From: Pseudomonas frederiksbergensis
Lineage (GTDB): Bacteria > Pseudomonadota > Gammaproteobacteria > Pseudomonadales > Pseudomonadaceae
NCBI RefSeq assembly: GCF_000802155.2
Contig: NZ_JQGJ02000002.1
Location: 248,001 to 312,000, forward strand
Length of the DNA: 64,000 bases
Direction of reading: 5' to 3'
Of this stretch, positions 25,112 to 35,690 are shown piece by piece; position 1 is the stretch's first letter, and each line of letters starts with the position of its first letter. Both the position numbers and the translations under genes were made by a program. The notes beneath the pieces were generated by a model, which made no database searches, was not told the origin of the DNA, and saw only the letters and a list, made by a program, of their open reading frames with translations.

Positions 25112-26218
25112 ATGACAGCTCAGGTTTCATCCCAAGCTGCGGGCAGCGTCGAAACCGCGCCATACGAGGTGTTGGTCGACGTCCGCAACCATATTGGCCA
25201 CTTGACCCTGAACCGCCCCGCCGGCCTCAATGCCCTCACCTTGGGCATGGTGCGCAGCTTGCAGCAGCAACTCGATGCCTGGGCGCAGGACGCGCAGATT
25301 CGTGCGGTGGCCCTGCGCGGTGCCGGGGGCAAGGCGTTCTGCGCCGGCGGTGATATCCGCTCGCTGTACGACAGCCACAAGCAGGGCGACACCCTGCATG
25401 AAGACTTCTTCGTCGAGGAATATGCCCTCGACTTGACTATCCACCACTACCGCAAGCCGATTCTGGCCCTGATGGACGGCTTCGTGCTCGGCGGTGGCAT
25501 GGGCCTGGCGCAAGGCGCCGACCTGCGCGTGGTGACCGAACGCACCCGCCTGGGCATGCCCGAGGTGTCCATCGGTTATTTCCCGGACGTGGGCGGCAGT
25601 TATTTCCTCCCGCGCATTCCCGGCGAGCTGGGCATCTACCTGGGCGTGAGTGGCGTGCATATCCGCGCCGCGGACGCGTTGTACTGCGGGCTCGCCGATT
25701 GGTACCTCGATAGCCACAAGCTCGCCCAGCTCGATGAACGCCTCGATCGCCTGGAGTGGCGCGACACGCCTCTCAAGGATCTGCAAAGCCTGCTGGCGAA
25801 GATGGCGGTCCAACAACTCCCCGCCCCGCCCCTGGCCGATCTGCGCCCTGCCATCGATCATTTCTTCGCCCTGCCCGATGTGCCAAGCATGGTCGAGCAG
25901 TTGCGCCAGGTCACGGTTGCCAACAGCCATGAATGGGCATTGGAGACCGCCGACCTGCTGGAAACCCGCTCGCCTTTGGCCATGGCGGTGACCCTGGAGA
26001 TGTTGCGCCGCGGTCGCCACCTGAGCCTGGAAGACTGCTTCGCCCTTGAACTGCACCTGGATCGCCAATGGTTCGAGCGCGGTGACCTGATCGAAGGCGT
26101 GCGCGCCTTGCTGATCGATAAAGACAAGAGCCCGCGCTGGAACCCGCCGACCCTGGAGGCGCTGGACGCCGCAGCCGTGGCGAGTTTCTTCGACGGCCTC
26201 GACTACCACGGGAACTGA
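25112..26218 (+). CDS. 3-hydroxyisobutyryl-CoA hydrolase (crotonase family)
   Basis: A 368-residue crotonase-fold enzyme. [20 protein letters not shown] and the oxyanion segment [20 protein letters not shown] are typical of the hydrolase branch, as are [20 protein letters not shown] and the long C-terminal part absent from ordinary enoyl-CoA hydratases. It releases 3-hydroxyisobutyrate from its CoA thioester in valine breakdown. The ATG at 25112 has AGGGAG 8 bases upstream. Two bases separate its stop and the next ATG, so the two genes form an operon. Confidence 0.88.
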   Translation: MTAQVSSQAAGSVETAPYEVLVDVRNHIGHLTLNRPAGLNALTLGMVRSLQQQLDAWAQDAQIRAVALRGAGGKAFCAGGDIRSLYDSHKQGDTLHEDFFVEEYALDLTIHHYRKPILALMDGFVLGGGMGLAQGADLRVVTERTRLGMPEVSIGYFPDVGGSYFLPRIPGELGIYLGVSGVHIRAADALYCGLADWYLDSHKLAQLDERLDRLEWRDTPLKDLQSLLAKMAVQQLPAPPLADLRPAIDHFFALPDVPSMVEQLRQVTVANSHEWALETADLLETRSPLAMAVTLEMLRRGRHLSLEDCFALELHLDRQWFERGDLIEGVRALLIDKDKSPRWNPPTLEALDAAAVASFFDGLDYHGN

Positions 26219-26220
26219 AC

Positions 26221-27372
26221 ATGCAAGACCTTGAGCTGACCGAAGAACAAGTGATGATCCGCGACATGGCCCGTGATTTCGCCCGCGGTGAAATCGCGCC
26301 CCACGCTCAAGCCTGGGAGAAAGCCGGCTGGATCGACGATGGCCTGGTAGCGAAGATGGGCGAATTGGGCCTGCTGGGCATGGTCGTTCCCGAGGAATGG
26401 GGCGGCACCTATGTCGATTACGTGGCCTACGCCCTTGCCGTGGAAGAAATCTCCGCGGGCGACGGTGCCACCGGCGCGTTGATGAGTATCCACAACTCGG
26501 TGGGCTGCGGGCCGGTGCTCAATTTCGGCACCGACGAACAGAAACAGACCTGGCTGGCGGACCTTGCCAGCGGCCAGGCGATTGGCTGCTTCTGCCTGAC
26601 CGAACCCCAGGCCGGCTCCGAAGCGCACAATCTGCGCACCCGCGCCGAACTGCGGGACGGCCAGTGGGTGATCAACGGCGCCAAGCAGTTCGTCAGCAAT
26701 GGCAAACGGGCGAAACTGGCGATTGTCTTCGCCGTCACCGACCCGGACCTCGGCAAGAAAGGCATCTCGGCTTTCCTGGTGCCGACGGACACCCAAGGTT
26801 TCAACGTCGATCGCTCCGAACACAAAATGGGCATTCGCGCCTCGGACACCTGTGCAGTGACATTGAGCAACTGCACCGTCCCCGAGGCCAATCTGTTGGG
26901 CGCCAGGGGCAAAGGCCTGGCCATCGCCCTCTCCAACCTCGAAGGTGGCCGCATCGGCATCGCCGCCCAGGCACTAGGCATTGCCCGCGCGGCGTTCGAA
27001 GCGGCCCTGGTCTACTCCCGCGATCGGGTGCAGTTCGACAAGCCGATCATCGAGCACCAGAGCATCGCCAACCTGCTGGCCGACATGCACACCCGCCTGA
27101 ACGCAGCCCGCCTGCTGATTCTCCATGCCGCACGCCTGCGCAGCGCTGGCAAGCCATGCTTGTCGGAGGCGTCGCAAGCCAAGCTATTTGCTTCGGAAAT
27201 GGCAGAAAAAGTCTGCTCGTCGGCGATACAGATCCATGGGGGGTATGGGTATCTGGAGGATTATCCGGTGGAGCGCTACTACCGGGATGCGCGCATTACC
27301 CAGATCTATGAGGGGTCGAGCGAGATACAGCGGATGGTGATTGCCCGGGAGTTGAAGCACTACCTGGTGTGA
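26221..27372 (+). CDS. Acyl-CoA dehydrogenase (isobutyryl/short-branched type)
   Basis: A 383-residue FAD enzyme. [20 protein letters not shown] is the first family signature and [20 protein letters not shown] contains the second; the catalytic Glu is expected in [16 protein letters not shown]. Pairing with 3-hydroxyisobutyryl-CoA hydrolase suggests isobutyryl-CoA to methacrylyl-CoA oxidation. The hydratase and 3-hydroxyisobutyrate dehydrogenase steps would need other genes or the crotonase at 27474. Confidence 0.9.
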   Translation: MQDLELTEEQVMIRDMARDFARGEIAPHAQAWEKAGWIDDGLVAKMGELGLLGMVVPEEWGGTYVDYVAYALAVEEISAGDGATGALMSIHNSVGCGPVLNFGTDEQKQTWLADLASGQAIGCFCLTEPQAGSEAHNLRTRAELRDGQWVINGAKQFVSNGKRAKLAIVFAVTDPDLGKKGISAFLVPTDTQGFNVDRSEHKMGIRASDTCAVTLSNCTVPEANLLGARGKGLAIALSNLEGGRIGIAAQALGIARAAFEAALVYSRDRVQFDKPIIEHQSIANLLADMHTRLNAARLLILHAARLRSAGKPCLSEASQAKLFASEMAEKVCSSAIQIHGGYGYLEDYPVERYYRDARITQIYEGSSEIQRMVIARELKHYLV

Positions 27373-27381
27373 GGTCCAGGC

Positions 27382-27464
27382 TTCGCGAGCAGGCTCCCAC
27401 AGAGTTTGGTGGTGTACACAGTATCTCGTACACCTCAAGTCCACGGTGGGAGCCTTCTCGCGAA
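27382..27464. repeat. REP-type inverted doublet between convergent operons
   Basis: TTCGCGAGCAGGCTCCCAC (27382-27400) and GTGGGAGCCTTCTCGCGAA (27446-27464) are near-complementary outer arms; inside, GGTGTAC (27411) and GTACACC (27428) form a second inverted repeat. The 83-base unit sits between two convergent stops, the usual place for Pseudomonas REPINs, and may end transcription from both sides. Confidence 0.75.
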
Positions 27465-27473
27465 TGCGCCGCC

Positions 27474-28247
27474 TTACTTGTCTTGGAATTGCGCAGCACG
27501 CTTGGCCACGAATGCGGCCATGCCTTCCTTCTGGTCCTGGGTCGCAAACGCGGCGTGGAACACCCGGCGTTCAAAACGCACGCCTTCGGACAGGCTGACT
27601 TCGAAGGCGCGGTTGACCGTTTCCTTGACCATCATGCTGATGGGCACCGATTTGGAGGCAATCAGCGCTGCGGTTTTCAGTGCTTCGTCCAGCAGCTCAT
27701 CAGCCGGCACGATGCGCGCGACGATGCCGCAACGCTCGGCTTCCACCGCATCGATAAAGCGCCCGGTCAGGCACATTTCCATGGCCTTGGCCTTGCCTAC
27801 CGCGCGTGTCAGGCGTTGGGTGCCGCCCATGCCCGGCAACACGCCGAGGTTGATTTCCGGCTGGCCGAACCTGGCGTTGTCGCCGGCCAGGATGAAATCG
27901 CACATCAAGGCCAATTCACATCCGCCGCCCAAGGCAAAACCGTTCACCGCCGCGATGATCGGCTTGCGGCGATTGGCAACACGGTCGCTGTCGCTGAACA
28001 GGTCATCCAGGTAGATTTGCGGGTAGGTCAGCTCGGCCATTTCCTTTATGTCGGCGCCAGCGGCGAAGGCTTTTTTCGAGCCGGTCAGCACGATGCAACC
28101 GATCTTCGGGTCCGCTTCGAGGCTGTCCAGCGCCTGGTTAAGCTCGCTGACGATCTGTGCATTGAGGGCGTTCAGCGCTTCGGGACGGTTCAGCGTGATC
28201 AGGCCGACGCAGTCCTTGATCTCCAATAAAATCGTTTCGTAATTCAT
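27474..28247 (-). CDS. fadB1x: Enoyl-CoA hydratase
   Basis: A 257-residue crotonase with all landmarks: [14 protein letters not shown], oxyanion-hole [17 protein letters not shown], and the two catalytic Glu candidates in GGGCELA and [18 protein letters not shown]. In this operon it should hydrate tiglyl-CoA to 2-methyl-3-hydroxybutyryl-CoA. The ATG at 28247 has CAGGAG 6 bases upstream; the longer open frame has no such support. Last gene of the minus-strand operon, ahead of the REP doublet. Symbol follows the P. putida fadDx cluster I recognise by gene order. Confidence 0.88.
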   Translation of the reverse strand: MNYETILLEIKDCVGLITLNRPEALNALNAQIVSELNQALDSLEADPKIGCIVLTGSKKAFAAGADIKEMAELTYPQIYLDDLFSDSDRVANRRKPIIAAVNGFALGGGCELALMCDFILAGDNARFGQPEINLGVLPGMGGTQRLTRAVGKAKAMEMCLTGRFIDAVEAERCGIVARIVPADELLDEALKTAALIASKSVPISMMVKETVNRAFEVSLSEGVRFERRVFHAAFATQDQKEGMAAFVAKRAAQFQDK

Positions 28248-28260
28248 GCAGGACTCCTGT

Positions 28261-29388
28261 TCAAAGATTGCGCGAAATAACCATGCGCTGGATATCACTG
28301 GTGCCTTCGTAGATCTGGCAGACCCGCACGTCGCGGTAGATGCGCTCCAGCGGGAAATCGTTGAGATAACCGTAACCGCCCAAGGTCTGCAACGCCATGG
28401 AGCATACCTTCTCGGCCATTTCCGAGGCGAACAGCTTGGCCATGGACGCTTCCACCAGTGCTGGCTGGCCGTCATCGCGCAGGGCGGCGGCGTGGTGGAC
28501 CATCTGCCGCGCCACGGCAATCTGCGTCGCCATGTCGGCCAGACGGAACGCCACGGCCTGATGCTCGATGATCGGCTTGCCGAAGCTCTGGCGCTCACGG
28601 GCATAATCGCGAGCCGCTTCGAACGCCGCGCGAGCCATGCCCACCGATTGCGCCGCGATGCCGACGCGTCCACCTTCCAGGTTCGCCAGGGCGATCTTAT
28701 AGCCCTCGCCCTCTTCTCCCAGCCGATTGGCCACCGGGACCTTTACGTCTTCGAAAAGGATCTGGCAGGTATCGGAGGCATGCTGGCCGAGTTTGTCTTC
28801 AACCCGTGCCACGCTGTAGCCCGGTGAATCGGTAGGCACGATAAACGCGCTGATGCCGCGCTTGCCGGCGCTCGGATCGGTGACCGCAAAGACAATGACC
28901 ACCCCGGCATTCTGCCCGGAGGTAATGAACTGCTTGCTGCCGTTGAGCACATAATGATCGCCCTCGAGCCGCGCCCGCGTCTTCAAGCTGCTGGCATCGG
29001 AGCCGGCCTGGGGCTCGGTCAGGGCGAAGGCGCCGAGCATCGTGCCGCTGGCCAGTGGCGTGAGGAACTTGGCCTTCTGTTCATCGTTGCCGAACGTGAG
29101 GATCGGCACGCAACCCACCGAGTTATGCACGCTCATGATGGTCGAGCATGCGCCATCGCCAGCGGCGATTTCCTCCAGTGTCATCGCGTAGGCCAGGTAA
29201 CCGGTGTCACAACCGCCCCACTGTTCGGGCACCAGCATGCCGAAAAAGCCGAGCTCGGCCATTTCACCGATGGCTTCCTTGGGAAAACGGTGCTCACGGT
29301 CCCACTCGGCCGAGAACGGTTTCAAACGCTCCTGGGCGAACTGTCGGGCCATGTCGCGGATCTGGGTCTGTTCTTCAGTCGGGAGCAT
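28261..29388 (-). CDS. Acyl-CoA dehydrogenase (2-methylbutyryl type)
   Basis: A 375-residue acyl-CoA dehydrogenase with signature [20 protein letters not shown] and [20 protein letters not shown]; catalytic Glu expected in [10 protein letters not shown]. The second ATG (29388) is preferred: AAGGA abuts the first ATG at 29394 but is 6 bases from the second. It is a distinct relative of the enzyme at 26221, consistent with isobutyryl- versus 2-methylbutyryl-CoA specificity. Ten bases after the thiolase stop. Confidence 0.9.
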   Translation of the reverse strand: MLPTEEQTQIRDMARQFAQERLKPFSAEWDREHRFPKEAIGEMAELGFFGMLVPEQWGGCDTGYLAYAMTLEEIAAGDGACSTIMSVHNSVGCVPILTFGNDEQKAKFLTPLASGTMLGAFALTEPQAGSDASSLKTRARLEGDHYVLNGSKQFITSGQNAGVVIVFAVTDPSAGKRGISAFIVPTDSPGYSVARVEDKLGQHASDTCQILFEDVKVPVANRLGEEGEGYKIALANLEGGRVGIAAQSVGMARAAFEAARDYARERQSFGKPIIEHQAVAFRLADMATQIAVARQMVHHAAALRDDGQPALVEASMAKLFASEMAEKVCSMALQTLGGYGYLNDFPLERIYRDVRVCQIYEGTSDIQRMVISRNL

Positions 29389-29397
29389 GGGCATTCC

Positions 29398-30585
29398 TTA
29401 ATACAGGCATTCAACGGCCATAGCCGTGGCTTCGCCGCCGCCGATGCAGATGGCCGCGACGCCGCGCTTGAGGCCTTTTTGGCGCAGGGCCGAGAGCAGC
29501 GTCACCAGGATGCGTGCGCCGGACGCACCAATCGGATGGCCCAGGGCGCAGGCACCGCCATGGACGTTGACCTTGTCGTGGGGGATTTCCAGCTTGTCCA
29601 TGGTCACCAGCCCTACCACGGCGAAGGCTTCGTTGACCTCGAACAGATCAACGTCCCCAAGCGACCAGCCGGTCTTGCCCATCAACTTCTTGACCGCGCC
29701 GATCGGTGCCGTGGGGAACAGCCCCGGAGCATCGGCAAAGGCCGCATGGCCATGAATGACCGCCAGAGGCTTCAACCCGCGCTGTTGCGCCTGGCTCTGG
29801 CGCATCATCACCAGGGCCGCGGCGCCGTCGGAAATCGAACTGGCGTTGGCCGCCGTCACCGTGCCGCCGTCGCGAAAGGCAGGCTTGAGCGTGGGGATCT
29901 TGTCGATGCGTGCCTTGGGCGGTTGCTCGTCGTGGCGAACGGTGACCTCTTCCTTGCCGACCATGACCTGCAGCGGCACGATTTCGGCATCGAAACTGCC
30001 GTCCTTGATCGCCTGTTGGGCGCGGGTGGTGGACGCGATGGCGAAGGCATCCTGGGCCTCGCGGCTGTAGCCGTTGGCCTCGGCGCAGTCCTCGGCAAAG
30101 GTGCCCATCAGGCGCCCCTTGTCATAGGCGTCTTCGAGGCCGTCGAGGAACATGTGGTCCAGGACCTTGCCATGGCCCATGCGCAAACCGCTGCGGGCGC
30201 GATCCAGAAGATACGGAGCGTTGGACATGCTTTCCATGCCACCTGCGACCACGACGTCGGCGCTGCCGGCGATGAGCATGTCATGGGCCAGGATCGCCGC
30301 TTCCATGCCCGAACCACACATCTTGTTCAGCGTGGTGCAACGGGTCGATTTGTCGAGCCCGGCGCCCAGCGCTGCCTGCCGTGCCGGCGCCTGGCCTTGC
30401 CCGGCGGCGAGCACGCAACCGAACAGCACTTCTTCGACCGCGCCGGGCGCGATGCCGGCACGTTCAACGGCGGCCTTGATGGCGGCGGAACCCAGCTGCG
30501 GCGCGGTCAGGCTTTTGAGTTCGCCCTGGAAGCCGCCCATCGGGGTGCGGACGGCGCTGACGATGACAATCGGATCGTTGGACAT
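29398..30585 (-). CDS. fadAx: Acetyl-CoA acetyltransferase / 2-methylacetoacetyl-CoA thiolase
   Basis: A 395-residue type II thiolase. Nucleophile Cys lies in LNKMCGSGME, His in GGACALGHPIGASGARI, and the second Cys in AICIGGGEA. It would split 2-methylacetoacetyl-CoA into acetyl-CoA and propionyl-CoA. Its AGGAGG ribosome-binding site overlaps the stop codon of the upstream SDR gene (TAGGAGG), indicating coupled translation. Confidence 0.92.
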   Translation of the reverse strand: MSNDPIVIVSAVRTPMGGFQGELKSLTAPQLGSAAIKAAVERAGIAPGAVEEVLFGCVLAAGQGQAPARQAALGAGLDKSTRCTTLNKMCGSGMEAAILAHDMLIAGSADVVVAGGMESMSNAPYLLDRARSGLRMGHGKVLDHMFLDGLEDAYDKGRLMGTFAEDCAEANGYSREAQDAFAIASTTRAQQAIKDGSFDAEIVPLQVMVGKEEVTVRHDEQPPKARIDKIPTLKPAFRDGGTVTAANASSISDGAAALVMMRQSQAQQRGLKPLAVIHGHAAFADAPGLFPTAPIGAVKKLMGKTGWSLGDVDLFEVNEAFAVVGLVTMDKLEIPHDKVNVHGGACALGHPIGASGARILVTLLSALRQKGLKRGVAAICIGGGEATAMAVECLY

Positions 30586-30596
30586 GACAAATCCTC

Positions 30597-31361
30597 CTAT
30601 TTGGCGGCCATGCGCAAGGCGCCGTCGAGACGGATCACCTCGCCGTTGAGCATGCTGTTTTCAATGATATGCCGGACCAGCGCCGCGTACTCGGCGGGTT
30701 TGCCCAGGCGTGGCGGGAACGGCACGCCGGCGGCCAGGGAATCGCGCACTTCAGGGGTCATGCCGGCCATCATCGGGGTTTCGAAGATACCCGGCGCGAT
30801 GGTCATCACGCGGATGCCGAAACGCGCCAGTTCACGGGCGGCAGGCAGGGTCAGGCTGGCGATCGCGCCCTTGGACGCCGAGTAGGCGGCCTGGCCGATC
30901 TGGCCGTCGAAAGCCGCTACCGATGCGGTGTTGATGATCACACCGCGCTCGCCATCGGCGTTGGCCTCGGTTTCGGCAATGGCCGCGGCGGCCAGGCGCA
31001 ACAGATTGAAACTGCCGATCAGGTTGACGTTGATCACCTGGCTGAAACTGGCGAGGGCGTGAGGACCGTTCTTGCCGAGGATCTTCTCGCCGCGCACGAT
31101 GCCCGCGCAGTTGACCAAGCCATTGAGGCCACCGAATGCATCGACCGCAGCCTTGACCGCGGCTTCGGCTGCCGCTTCGTTGCTGATGTCCGCGACCACG
31201 CTCTGGCAACCAAGCTTTTGTGCCTGGGCGGCCACCGCGTCGGCATTGAGGTCCACCAACATCACCTTGGCGCCAGCCTTGACCAGCATTTCACCGGTGG
31301 CCGCGCCAAGGCCGGAAGCGCCGCCGCTGACGAGGAAAATCTTGTTGTCGATCTGCATCAT
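30597..31361 (-). CDS. fadB2x: SDR 3-hydroxyacyl-CoA dehydrogenase (type II)
   Basis: A 254-residue classical SDR with GGASGLGA cofactor motif, NCAGI, catalytic Ser in [11 protein letters not shown] and Tyr-x-x-x-Lys in YSASKGAI. Length and sequence match HSD10-like 3-hydroxyacyl-CoA/2-methyl-3-hydroxybutyryl-CoA dehydrogenases. Two adjacent ATGs (31361 and 31358) share AAGGAA; either could start, the second having better spacing. Third step of the isoleucine-type pathway. Confidence 0.9.
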   Translation of the reverse strand: MMQIDNKIFLVSGGASGLGAATGEMLVKAGAKVMLVDLNADAVAAQAQKLGCQSVVADISNEAAAEAAVKAAVDAFGGLNGLVNCAGIVRGEKILGKNGPHALASFSQVINVNLIGSFNLLRLAAAAIAETEANADGERGVIINTASVAAFDGQIGQAAYSASKGAIASLTLPAARELARFGIRVMTIAPGIFETPMMAGMTPEVRDSLAAGVPFPPRLGKPAEYAALVRHIIENSMLNGEVIRLDGALRMAAK

Positions 31362-31374
31362 GGTTTCCTTGGAT

Positions 31375-33039
31375 TCAAGCCGAAACGTTCTTCGCCAATG
31401 TCTCTTGGACTTTGGCGATTTCCTGGTTGCGCAAGATAAAGCGCTGCAACTTGCCGCTCGGGGTTTTCGGCAAGTCGCTGACAAATTCGATTTCACGGGG
31501 ATAGGCATGGGCCGCCAGGCGCTTGCGTACGTGCTGGCGCAATTCTTCGGCCAGCTCTGGCGCGGCGCGGTACTGGGCGCTGAGCACCACGAAGGCTTTT
31601 ACCAGCTCGGTACGCTCCGGATCAGGCTTGCCGACCACGGCGGCCTCGACCACCGCCGGGTGCTCGATCAGCGCGCTTTCCACATCGAACGGGCCAACGC
31701 GATAGCCGGACGTGGTAATCACATCATCGCTACGCCCGACGAAGCTGATGCTGCCGTCCGGATTGAATTCAACGGTGTCACCGCTCAGGTAATAATCACC
31801 GACGAAGGCCTTGGTCGGGCCGCCCTGGTAACCGGCGAACCAGCACATCGGTGACTGGCTGCGGTCGACGGCAAGAATACCCGGCTGGCCGACACCGAGT
31901 TCCTGATGGTTTTCATCCAACACCACGATGCGATGGCCCGGCGAAGCGAAACCTGCCGCGCCCTGGTGCACCGGATGGTCGAGACCGTGGTGATTGCACA
32001 GCACCATGCCCAGTTCAGTCTGGCCGTAATGGTCGTGGATCACCACGTCCAGGTTGTCGGCAAACCAGCGGATCACTTCCGGGTTCAGCGGCTCGCCGGC
32101 GCTGCTGACGATGCGCAACTTGCCCTTGATCGACCGGGCGAACTGGTCGCCGCCGGCAATCAGCAAGCGATACGCGGTGGGCGAACCCGCCAGATTGGTG
32201 ATTCCGTATTTATTGATGACCCGGCAGGTGCTGTCCAGGGTGAACGGGCCGTCGTAGAACGTGATCGGGTGCCCCATCGCCAACGGCCCGGTCACGCCGA
32301 AATAGATGCCGTAGGCCCAGCCGGGATCGGCAACGTTCCAAAAGGCGTCTTCAGGGCGCAGGTCCACGGCGTCGCGCATGTAGCTCTGGAACGCGACGAT
32401 GGCCTTGAGCGGCACCGACAGTGCCTTGGCCGGTCCCGTCGTGCCAGAGGTGAACATCAGCAGGAACGGATCCTCGCCGGTCAGCATCAGTGGCTCGCAG
32501 TGGTTGGATTGGTTGGCGACCTCGGCCCAGAAGCTGAAATCGCCGCGGACGATGCCCTGCCCTTTTTCGCCGCCGACCGTCACGACGATGGGGCAACCGG
32601 CCACTTCGTCGAGTTTGGGGCGGTTGGTGGCGTCGGTGACCACTACCCGGGCGCCGGAGCTGCCGAGGCGATGTTCGATGGCCTTGGGACCGAACGCGGT
32701 GAAAAGCGGCTGGTACACCGCGCCGATGCGCCACGTGGCCAGCACCACGATCAGCAACTCCGCAGTACGCGGCAACAAGCCAGCAACCTTGTCGCCCTTG
32801 CCGACACCTTGGGCGCGCAGGAAATTGGCGAAGCGCGCCGCGTTGTCTTGCAGGTCACGGTAAGTCCAGGTCGCATCGCTGCCGTCACGGCCCTCCCAGA
32901 ACAAGGCGATGCGTCCCGGCAAGGTGTGCCGGTCGCAACATTCGACGCAGGCATTGAGCGCTTCGAGCGAGCCGTGCAACGCGGCATTGACGGTGTGCAG
33001 GTAATCGAACTGCGACGTGGCGGACGAGTAATCGCGCAT
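31375..33039 (-). CDS. fadDx: Acyl-CoA synthetase (AMP-forming)
   Basis: A 554-residue ANL enzyme with intact core motifs: [57 protein letters not shown] and the terminal [10 protein letters not shown] with the catalytic Lys. It activates a short or branched carboxylic acid to feed the downstream beta-oxidation enzymes. The ATG at 33039 is chosen over an earlier one because AGAGGGA precedes it and homologues start at this point. First gene of the operon, 13 bases from the SDR. Contrast with the degenerate ligase at 3544. Confidence 0.92.
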   Translation of the reverse strand: MRDYSSATSQFDYLHTVNAALHGSLEALNACVECCDRHTLPGRIALFWEGRDGSDATWTYRDLQDNAARFANFLRAQGVGKGDKVAGLLPRTAELLIVVLATWRIGAVYQPLFTAFGPKAIEHRLGSSGARVVVTDATNRPKLDEVAGCPIVVTVGGEKGQGIVRGDFSFWAEVANQSNHCEPLMLTGEDPFLLMFTSGTTGPAKALSVPLKAIVAFQSYMRDAVDLRPEDAFWNVADPGWAYGIYFGVTGPLAMGHPITFYDGPFTLDSTCRVINKYGITNLAGSPTAYRLLIAGGDQFARSIKGKLRIVSSAGEPLNPEVIRWFADNLDVVIHDHYGQTELGMVLCNHHGLDHPVHQGAAGFASPGHRIVVLDENHQELGVGQPGILAVDRSQSPMCWFAGYQGGPTKAFVGDYYLSGDTVEFNPDGSISFVGRSDDVITTSGYRVGPFDVESALIEHPAVVEAAVVGKPDPERTELVKAFVVLSAQYRAAPELAEELRQHVRKRLAAHAYPREIEFVSDLPKTPSGKLQRFILRNQEIAKVQETLAKNVSA

Positions 33040-33194
33040 GACCAGAATCCCTCTGTACTTTTTATTGGTGGGGGAACCGTGAATAGCAGGCAAATACTCG
33101 CGCCGAAGTGCCCGCGCGGCAATGGTCAAAGCCCTCAAGTTGCTTGACTGGTTTGGCCATGGACCAAAGTAGGTATTGGCTGTTCGCGAAGGCG

Positions 33195-34211
33195 TCAGCC
33201 AGGCTCGTTGAGGATCAAGCTGCGATAGTGTCCGGGATTGGACCCGGACCACTTGCGAAACGCCTTGTAGAACGAACTGGCGTCGGAAAACCCCAGGCGC
33301 GAGGCAATCTCCACGAAACTGATGGACGGTTCGGCCAGCCAGGCAATCGCCAGCTCCTTGCGCACACCGTCCTTGAGCGCCTGGTAGGTCTGCCCCTCCT
33401 CCGCCAGGCGCCGGCGCAGGGTCGAGGCGGAAACGCACAGCCGCTGGGCCAGGGCCTCGGTTTCCGGCCATTGCTCGGCGGGCAACTGGCGCAAATCGTG
33501 CCGGATACGACTGGCGAGGCTTTGCGGGTCGCGGTATTTGACCAGGATGTTCGCAGGCGCCTGCGCCAGGAAACGCTTGAGCTCCTCAGGCGTGCGCCGG
33601 ATAGGCAGGTCCAGGCAGTCAGCGGAAAAAATCATCCGCGTACGGGGCCGGTCAAAGCGCAGGTTCTGGGAGAACATGACGCGGTAGTCATCACAGAAGT
33701 CCGGCTGCGGGCAGCGCAATTCCACGGACAGGATGGGAATTCGCCGTCCGGCCAGCCAGCAGGCCACGCCATGCACGATCATCCAATAGGTGAAATAGGT
33801 AAAAGCGCGGCGTGGATCCTGGTCATCTTCAAGCAGGACGATTTCCGCCAGGCTTTGCTGGCGAACCCATTGCGCCGGCAAATGTTCAAGCATCAGCGAG
33901 AGGAAACCCAGCCCCGCCGTCAGCCCAGCCGCCAATGTCGGTTGAGCCATCGCGCAACGACAGAGAAAGGCCAGGCTGCCGGACTTGAGCTTGCGCGGGT
34001 CCATGCCGAAAAACTCGTCATCCCGGCGCCTCGCCAGCAGGCGCCACAGCTGCGCATAGGCGTGGGCCGGGACCCGCGCCTGGGCGTCGTCGAGCAACGT
34101 CGGATCGATGCCGACTTTGCGCAGCACCTCGTCGCTAGCCGCGCCCGGGGAACAGCTCTGCAGCAGCGCTTCGCGCACCAGCTGGACCGAGATGGTGTCT
34201 TTTTCCGCCAT
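33195..34211 (-). CDS. AraC-family regulator, probable activator of the fadDx-type operon
   Basis: A 338-residue regulator with an N-terminal Arabinose_bd-type domain and a C-terminal double helix-turn-helix: LAQRLCVSASTLRRRLAEEG and FVEIASRLGFSDASSFYKAF, ending in the standard RKWSGSNPGHYR. It precedes the minus-strand acyl-CoA operon by 155 bases and is on the same strand. The ATG at 34211 is used because the protein then starts at MAEKDTISVQLV; the frame upstream is shared with the pssA gene. Confidence 0.88.
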   Translation of the reverse strand: MAEKDTISVQLVREALLQSCSPGAASDEVLRKVGIDPTLLDDAQARVPAHAYAQLWRLLARRRDDEFFGMDPRKLKSGSLAFLCRCAMAQPTLAAGLTAGLGFLSLMLEHLPAQWVRQQSLAEIVLLEDDQDPRRAFTYFTYWMIVHGVACWLAGRRIPILSVELRCPQPDFCDDYRVMFSQNLRFDRPRTRMIFSADCLDLPIRRTPEELKRFLAQAPANILVKYRDPQSLASRIRHDLRQLPAEQWPETEALAQRLCVSASTLRRRLAEEGQTYQALKDGVRKELAIAWLAEPSISFVEIASRLGFSDASSFYKAFRKWSGSNPGHYRSLILNEPG

Positions 34212-34222
34212 GACCTGGGCTT

Positions 34223-35566
34223 TCACAGGATCCGGTAAAGCAGACGCTCTATTCGCACCCGGCTGACGCGCTTGAGGAACTTGGCCACGGCTGCCGGGTA
34301 ATCCGGCAAGGTTTCCAGGTCCAGGTAGCGTTCGATCCGCTGGGTGTGCCGATAAATCTGCTCGAGCTCGGCCTGGCGCGGCCCCGACAACTCGCCCTTG
34401 GGGTCGTCGAGCAACAGGGCATTTTCCAGGTCCAGGCGAAACGCCCGTGGATTGAGGTTGTTGCCGGTGAGCAAGGTGTAGCGCTCGTCGACCCACATGC
34501 CCTTGAGGTGATAGGTGTTGTCGCCGTCACGCCAAAGGTGCAGGTTCAACTGGCCGCTGTCTATGTAGCGCTGATGCCGCTTGGCAAAGCGACGCAGGCT
34601 GATTTCGTACAGATAGGGCAATGCCGCAATGATCTTGAACGGCTCGCTCGGCGGGATATAAAAATCGTTGGCGGTCTTGTCGCCCACGATGATGTCGATC
34701 CGCACCCCGCGGGCCAGGGCGCGGTTGATTTCCCGGGTCACGGCCAACGGCAGGTTGAAATACGGCGTGCAGATGGTCAGTTGCTTGCGGCTGCTGGCGA
34801 TCAATTCGCCGATTACCTTGCTCAGCGGGTTGTTCTTGCCGACGCCCAGCAATGGGCTCACCGACAAGCCATTCTTATCGAGGCTGCCCGCCGTCGTGTC
34901 ATAGGCCGCGTACTTGAGGCGACTGCGCAAGTCGCCGATGTCCTTGCGCAAGCTGCGAGTGCTGGGCAGGTTCGGCAGGTCGAGGCGATGCACGGCCCTG
35001 GAGGCGATCAGGCCGTGCTGCACCAGATGGTACATCGAATCGGCCAGCGCAGCGTTCCGCAGGAGGTGATAACGGTCGTAGCGGTACTTGTCGAATTTGT
35101 GCAGGTAGACGTTGTTCAGGCTCGCGCCGCTGTACAGCACACAGTCATCGATCACGAAGCCTTTCAAATGCAGCACGCCGAAGAGCTCGCGGGTCTGCAC
35201 CGGCACGCCATAGATCGGCACTTCGCTGGCATGGGTGCGGGTCTGTTGCTGGTACCACGCCGAATTGCCCGGCTGTTTCTTGGCGCCGATCAGTCCGCGC
35301 TGGGCTCGCAACCAGTCCACCACCACTGCGATGTCCAGTTCGGGGCGCGCGGCTTTGGCGGCATGCAAGGCATCGAGGATTTCCTGGCCGGCCTCGTCCT
35401 CTTGCAAGTAGAGGGCAACGATGTAGATGCGCTGGGTCGCCTGGGCGATCTTCTCCAGCAGGCAACGGCGAAATTCGGCGGCACCGTCGAGAATGGTCAC
35501 GGCCTCGGCGGTGAGTGGAAAGCTGCGCAGCTTGGGCAGCAGGGATCGTTTGAAAAGCGACGGCAT
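34223..35566 (-). CDS. pssA: Phosphatidylserine synthase, phospholipase D type
   Basis: A 447-residue CDP-diacylglycerol-serine O-phosphatidyltransferase of the PLD superfamily. Two HKD motifs are seen: HLKGFVIDD with downstream SLNN and HLKGMWVDE with downstream GNNLNPRAF. It makes phosphatidylserine at the membrane, the precursor of phosphatidylethanolamine. Length agrees with E. coli PssA. The ATG at 35566 begins MPSLFKRSLLPKL; the frame runs further upstream without support. Divergent from the TetR gene. Confidence 0.9.
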   Translation of the reverse strand: MPSLFKRSLLPKLRSFPLTAEAVTILDGAAEFRRCLLEKIAQATQRIYIVALYLQEDEAGQEILDALHAAKAARPELDIAVVVDWLRAQRGLIGAKKQPGNSAWYQQQTRTHASEVPIYGVPVQTRELFGVLHLKGFVIDDCVLYSGASLNNVYLHKFDKYRYDRYHLLRNAALADSMYHLVQHGLIASRAVHRLDLPNLPSTRSLRKDIGDLRSRLKYAAYDTTAGSLDKNGLSVSPLLGVGKNNPLSKVIGELIASSRKQLTICTPYFNLPLAVTREINRALARGVRIDIIVGDKTANDFYIPPSEPFKIIAALPYLYEISLRRFAKRHQRYIDSGQLNLHLWRDGDNTYHLKGMWVDERYTLLTGNNLNPRAFRLDLENALLLDDPKGELSGPRQAELEQIYRHTQRIERYLDLETLPDYPAAVAKFLKRVSRVRIERLLYRIL

Positions 35567-35654
35567 AGGGCTCGCAAAAGGTCGAATCCGAAGAACCGAT
35601 GAGCTTACACCATGATGCGCGGCTTGGGGCCTCCCCGGCGTGACGAAAAAACAT

Positions 35655-35683
35655 TTGACCAAGGAGAACGATCGTTCTACTGT
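35655..35683 (+). promoter_or_regulatory. Sigma-70 promoter with embedded palindromic operator before tetR
   Basis: TTGACC (35655-35660) and TACTGT (35678-35683) are separated by exactly 17 bases. The spacer and the first base of the -10 hold a perfect 14-base palindrome AGAACGATCGTTCT (35665-35678). An autorepressor bound there would block RNA polymerase. The predicted +1 falls at or next to the ATG at 35691. Confidence 0.7.
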
Positions 35684-35690
35684 ACCTCCC

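Noticed and set aside
28954..30885. A 643-codon open frame on the plus strand
   Set aside because: It lies opposite three well-supported minus-strand genes (dehydrogenase, thiolase, SDR) with clear motifs; high GC keeps the opposite strand open.
31906..33147. A 413-codon open frame on the plus strand
   Set aside because: Antisense to the acyl-CoA synthetase, whose motifs are all intact.
34346..35602. A 418-codon open frame on the plus strand
   Set aside because: Antisense to pssA, which has both HKD motifs; no start signal or domain in the opposite frame.
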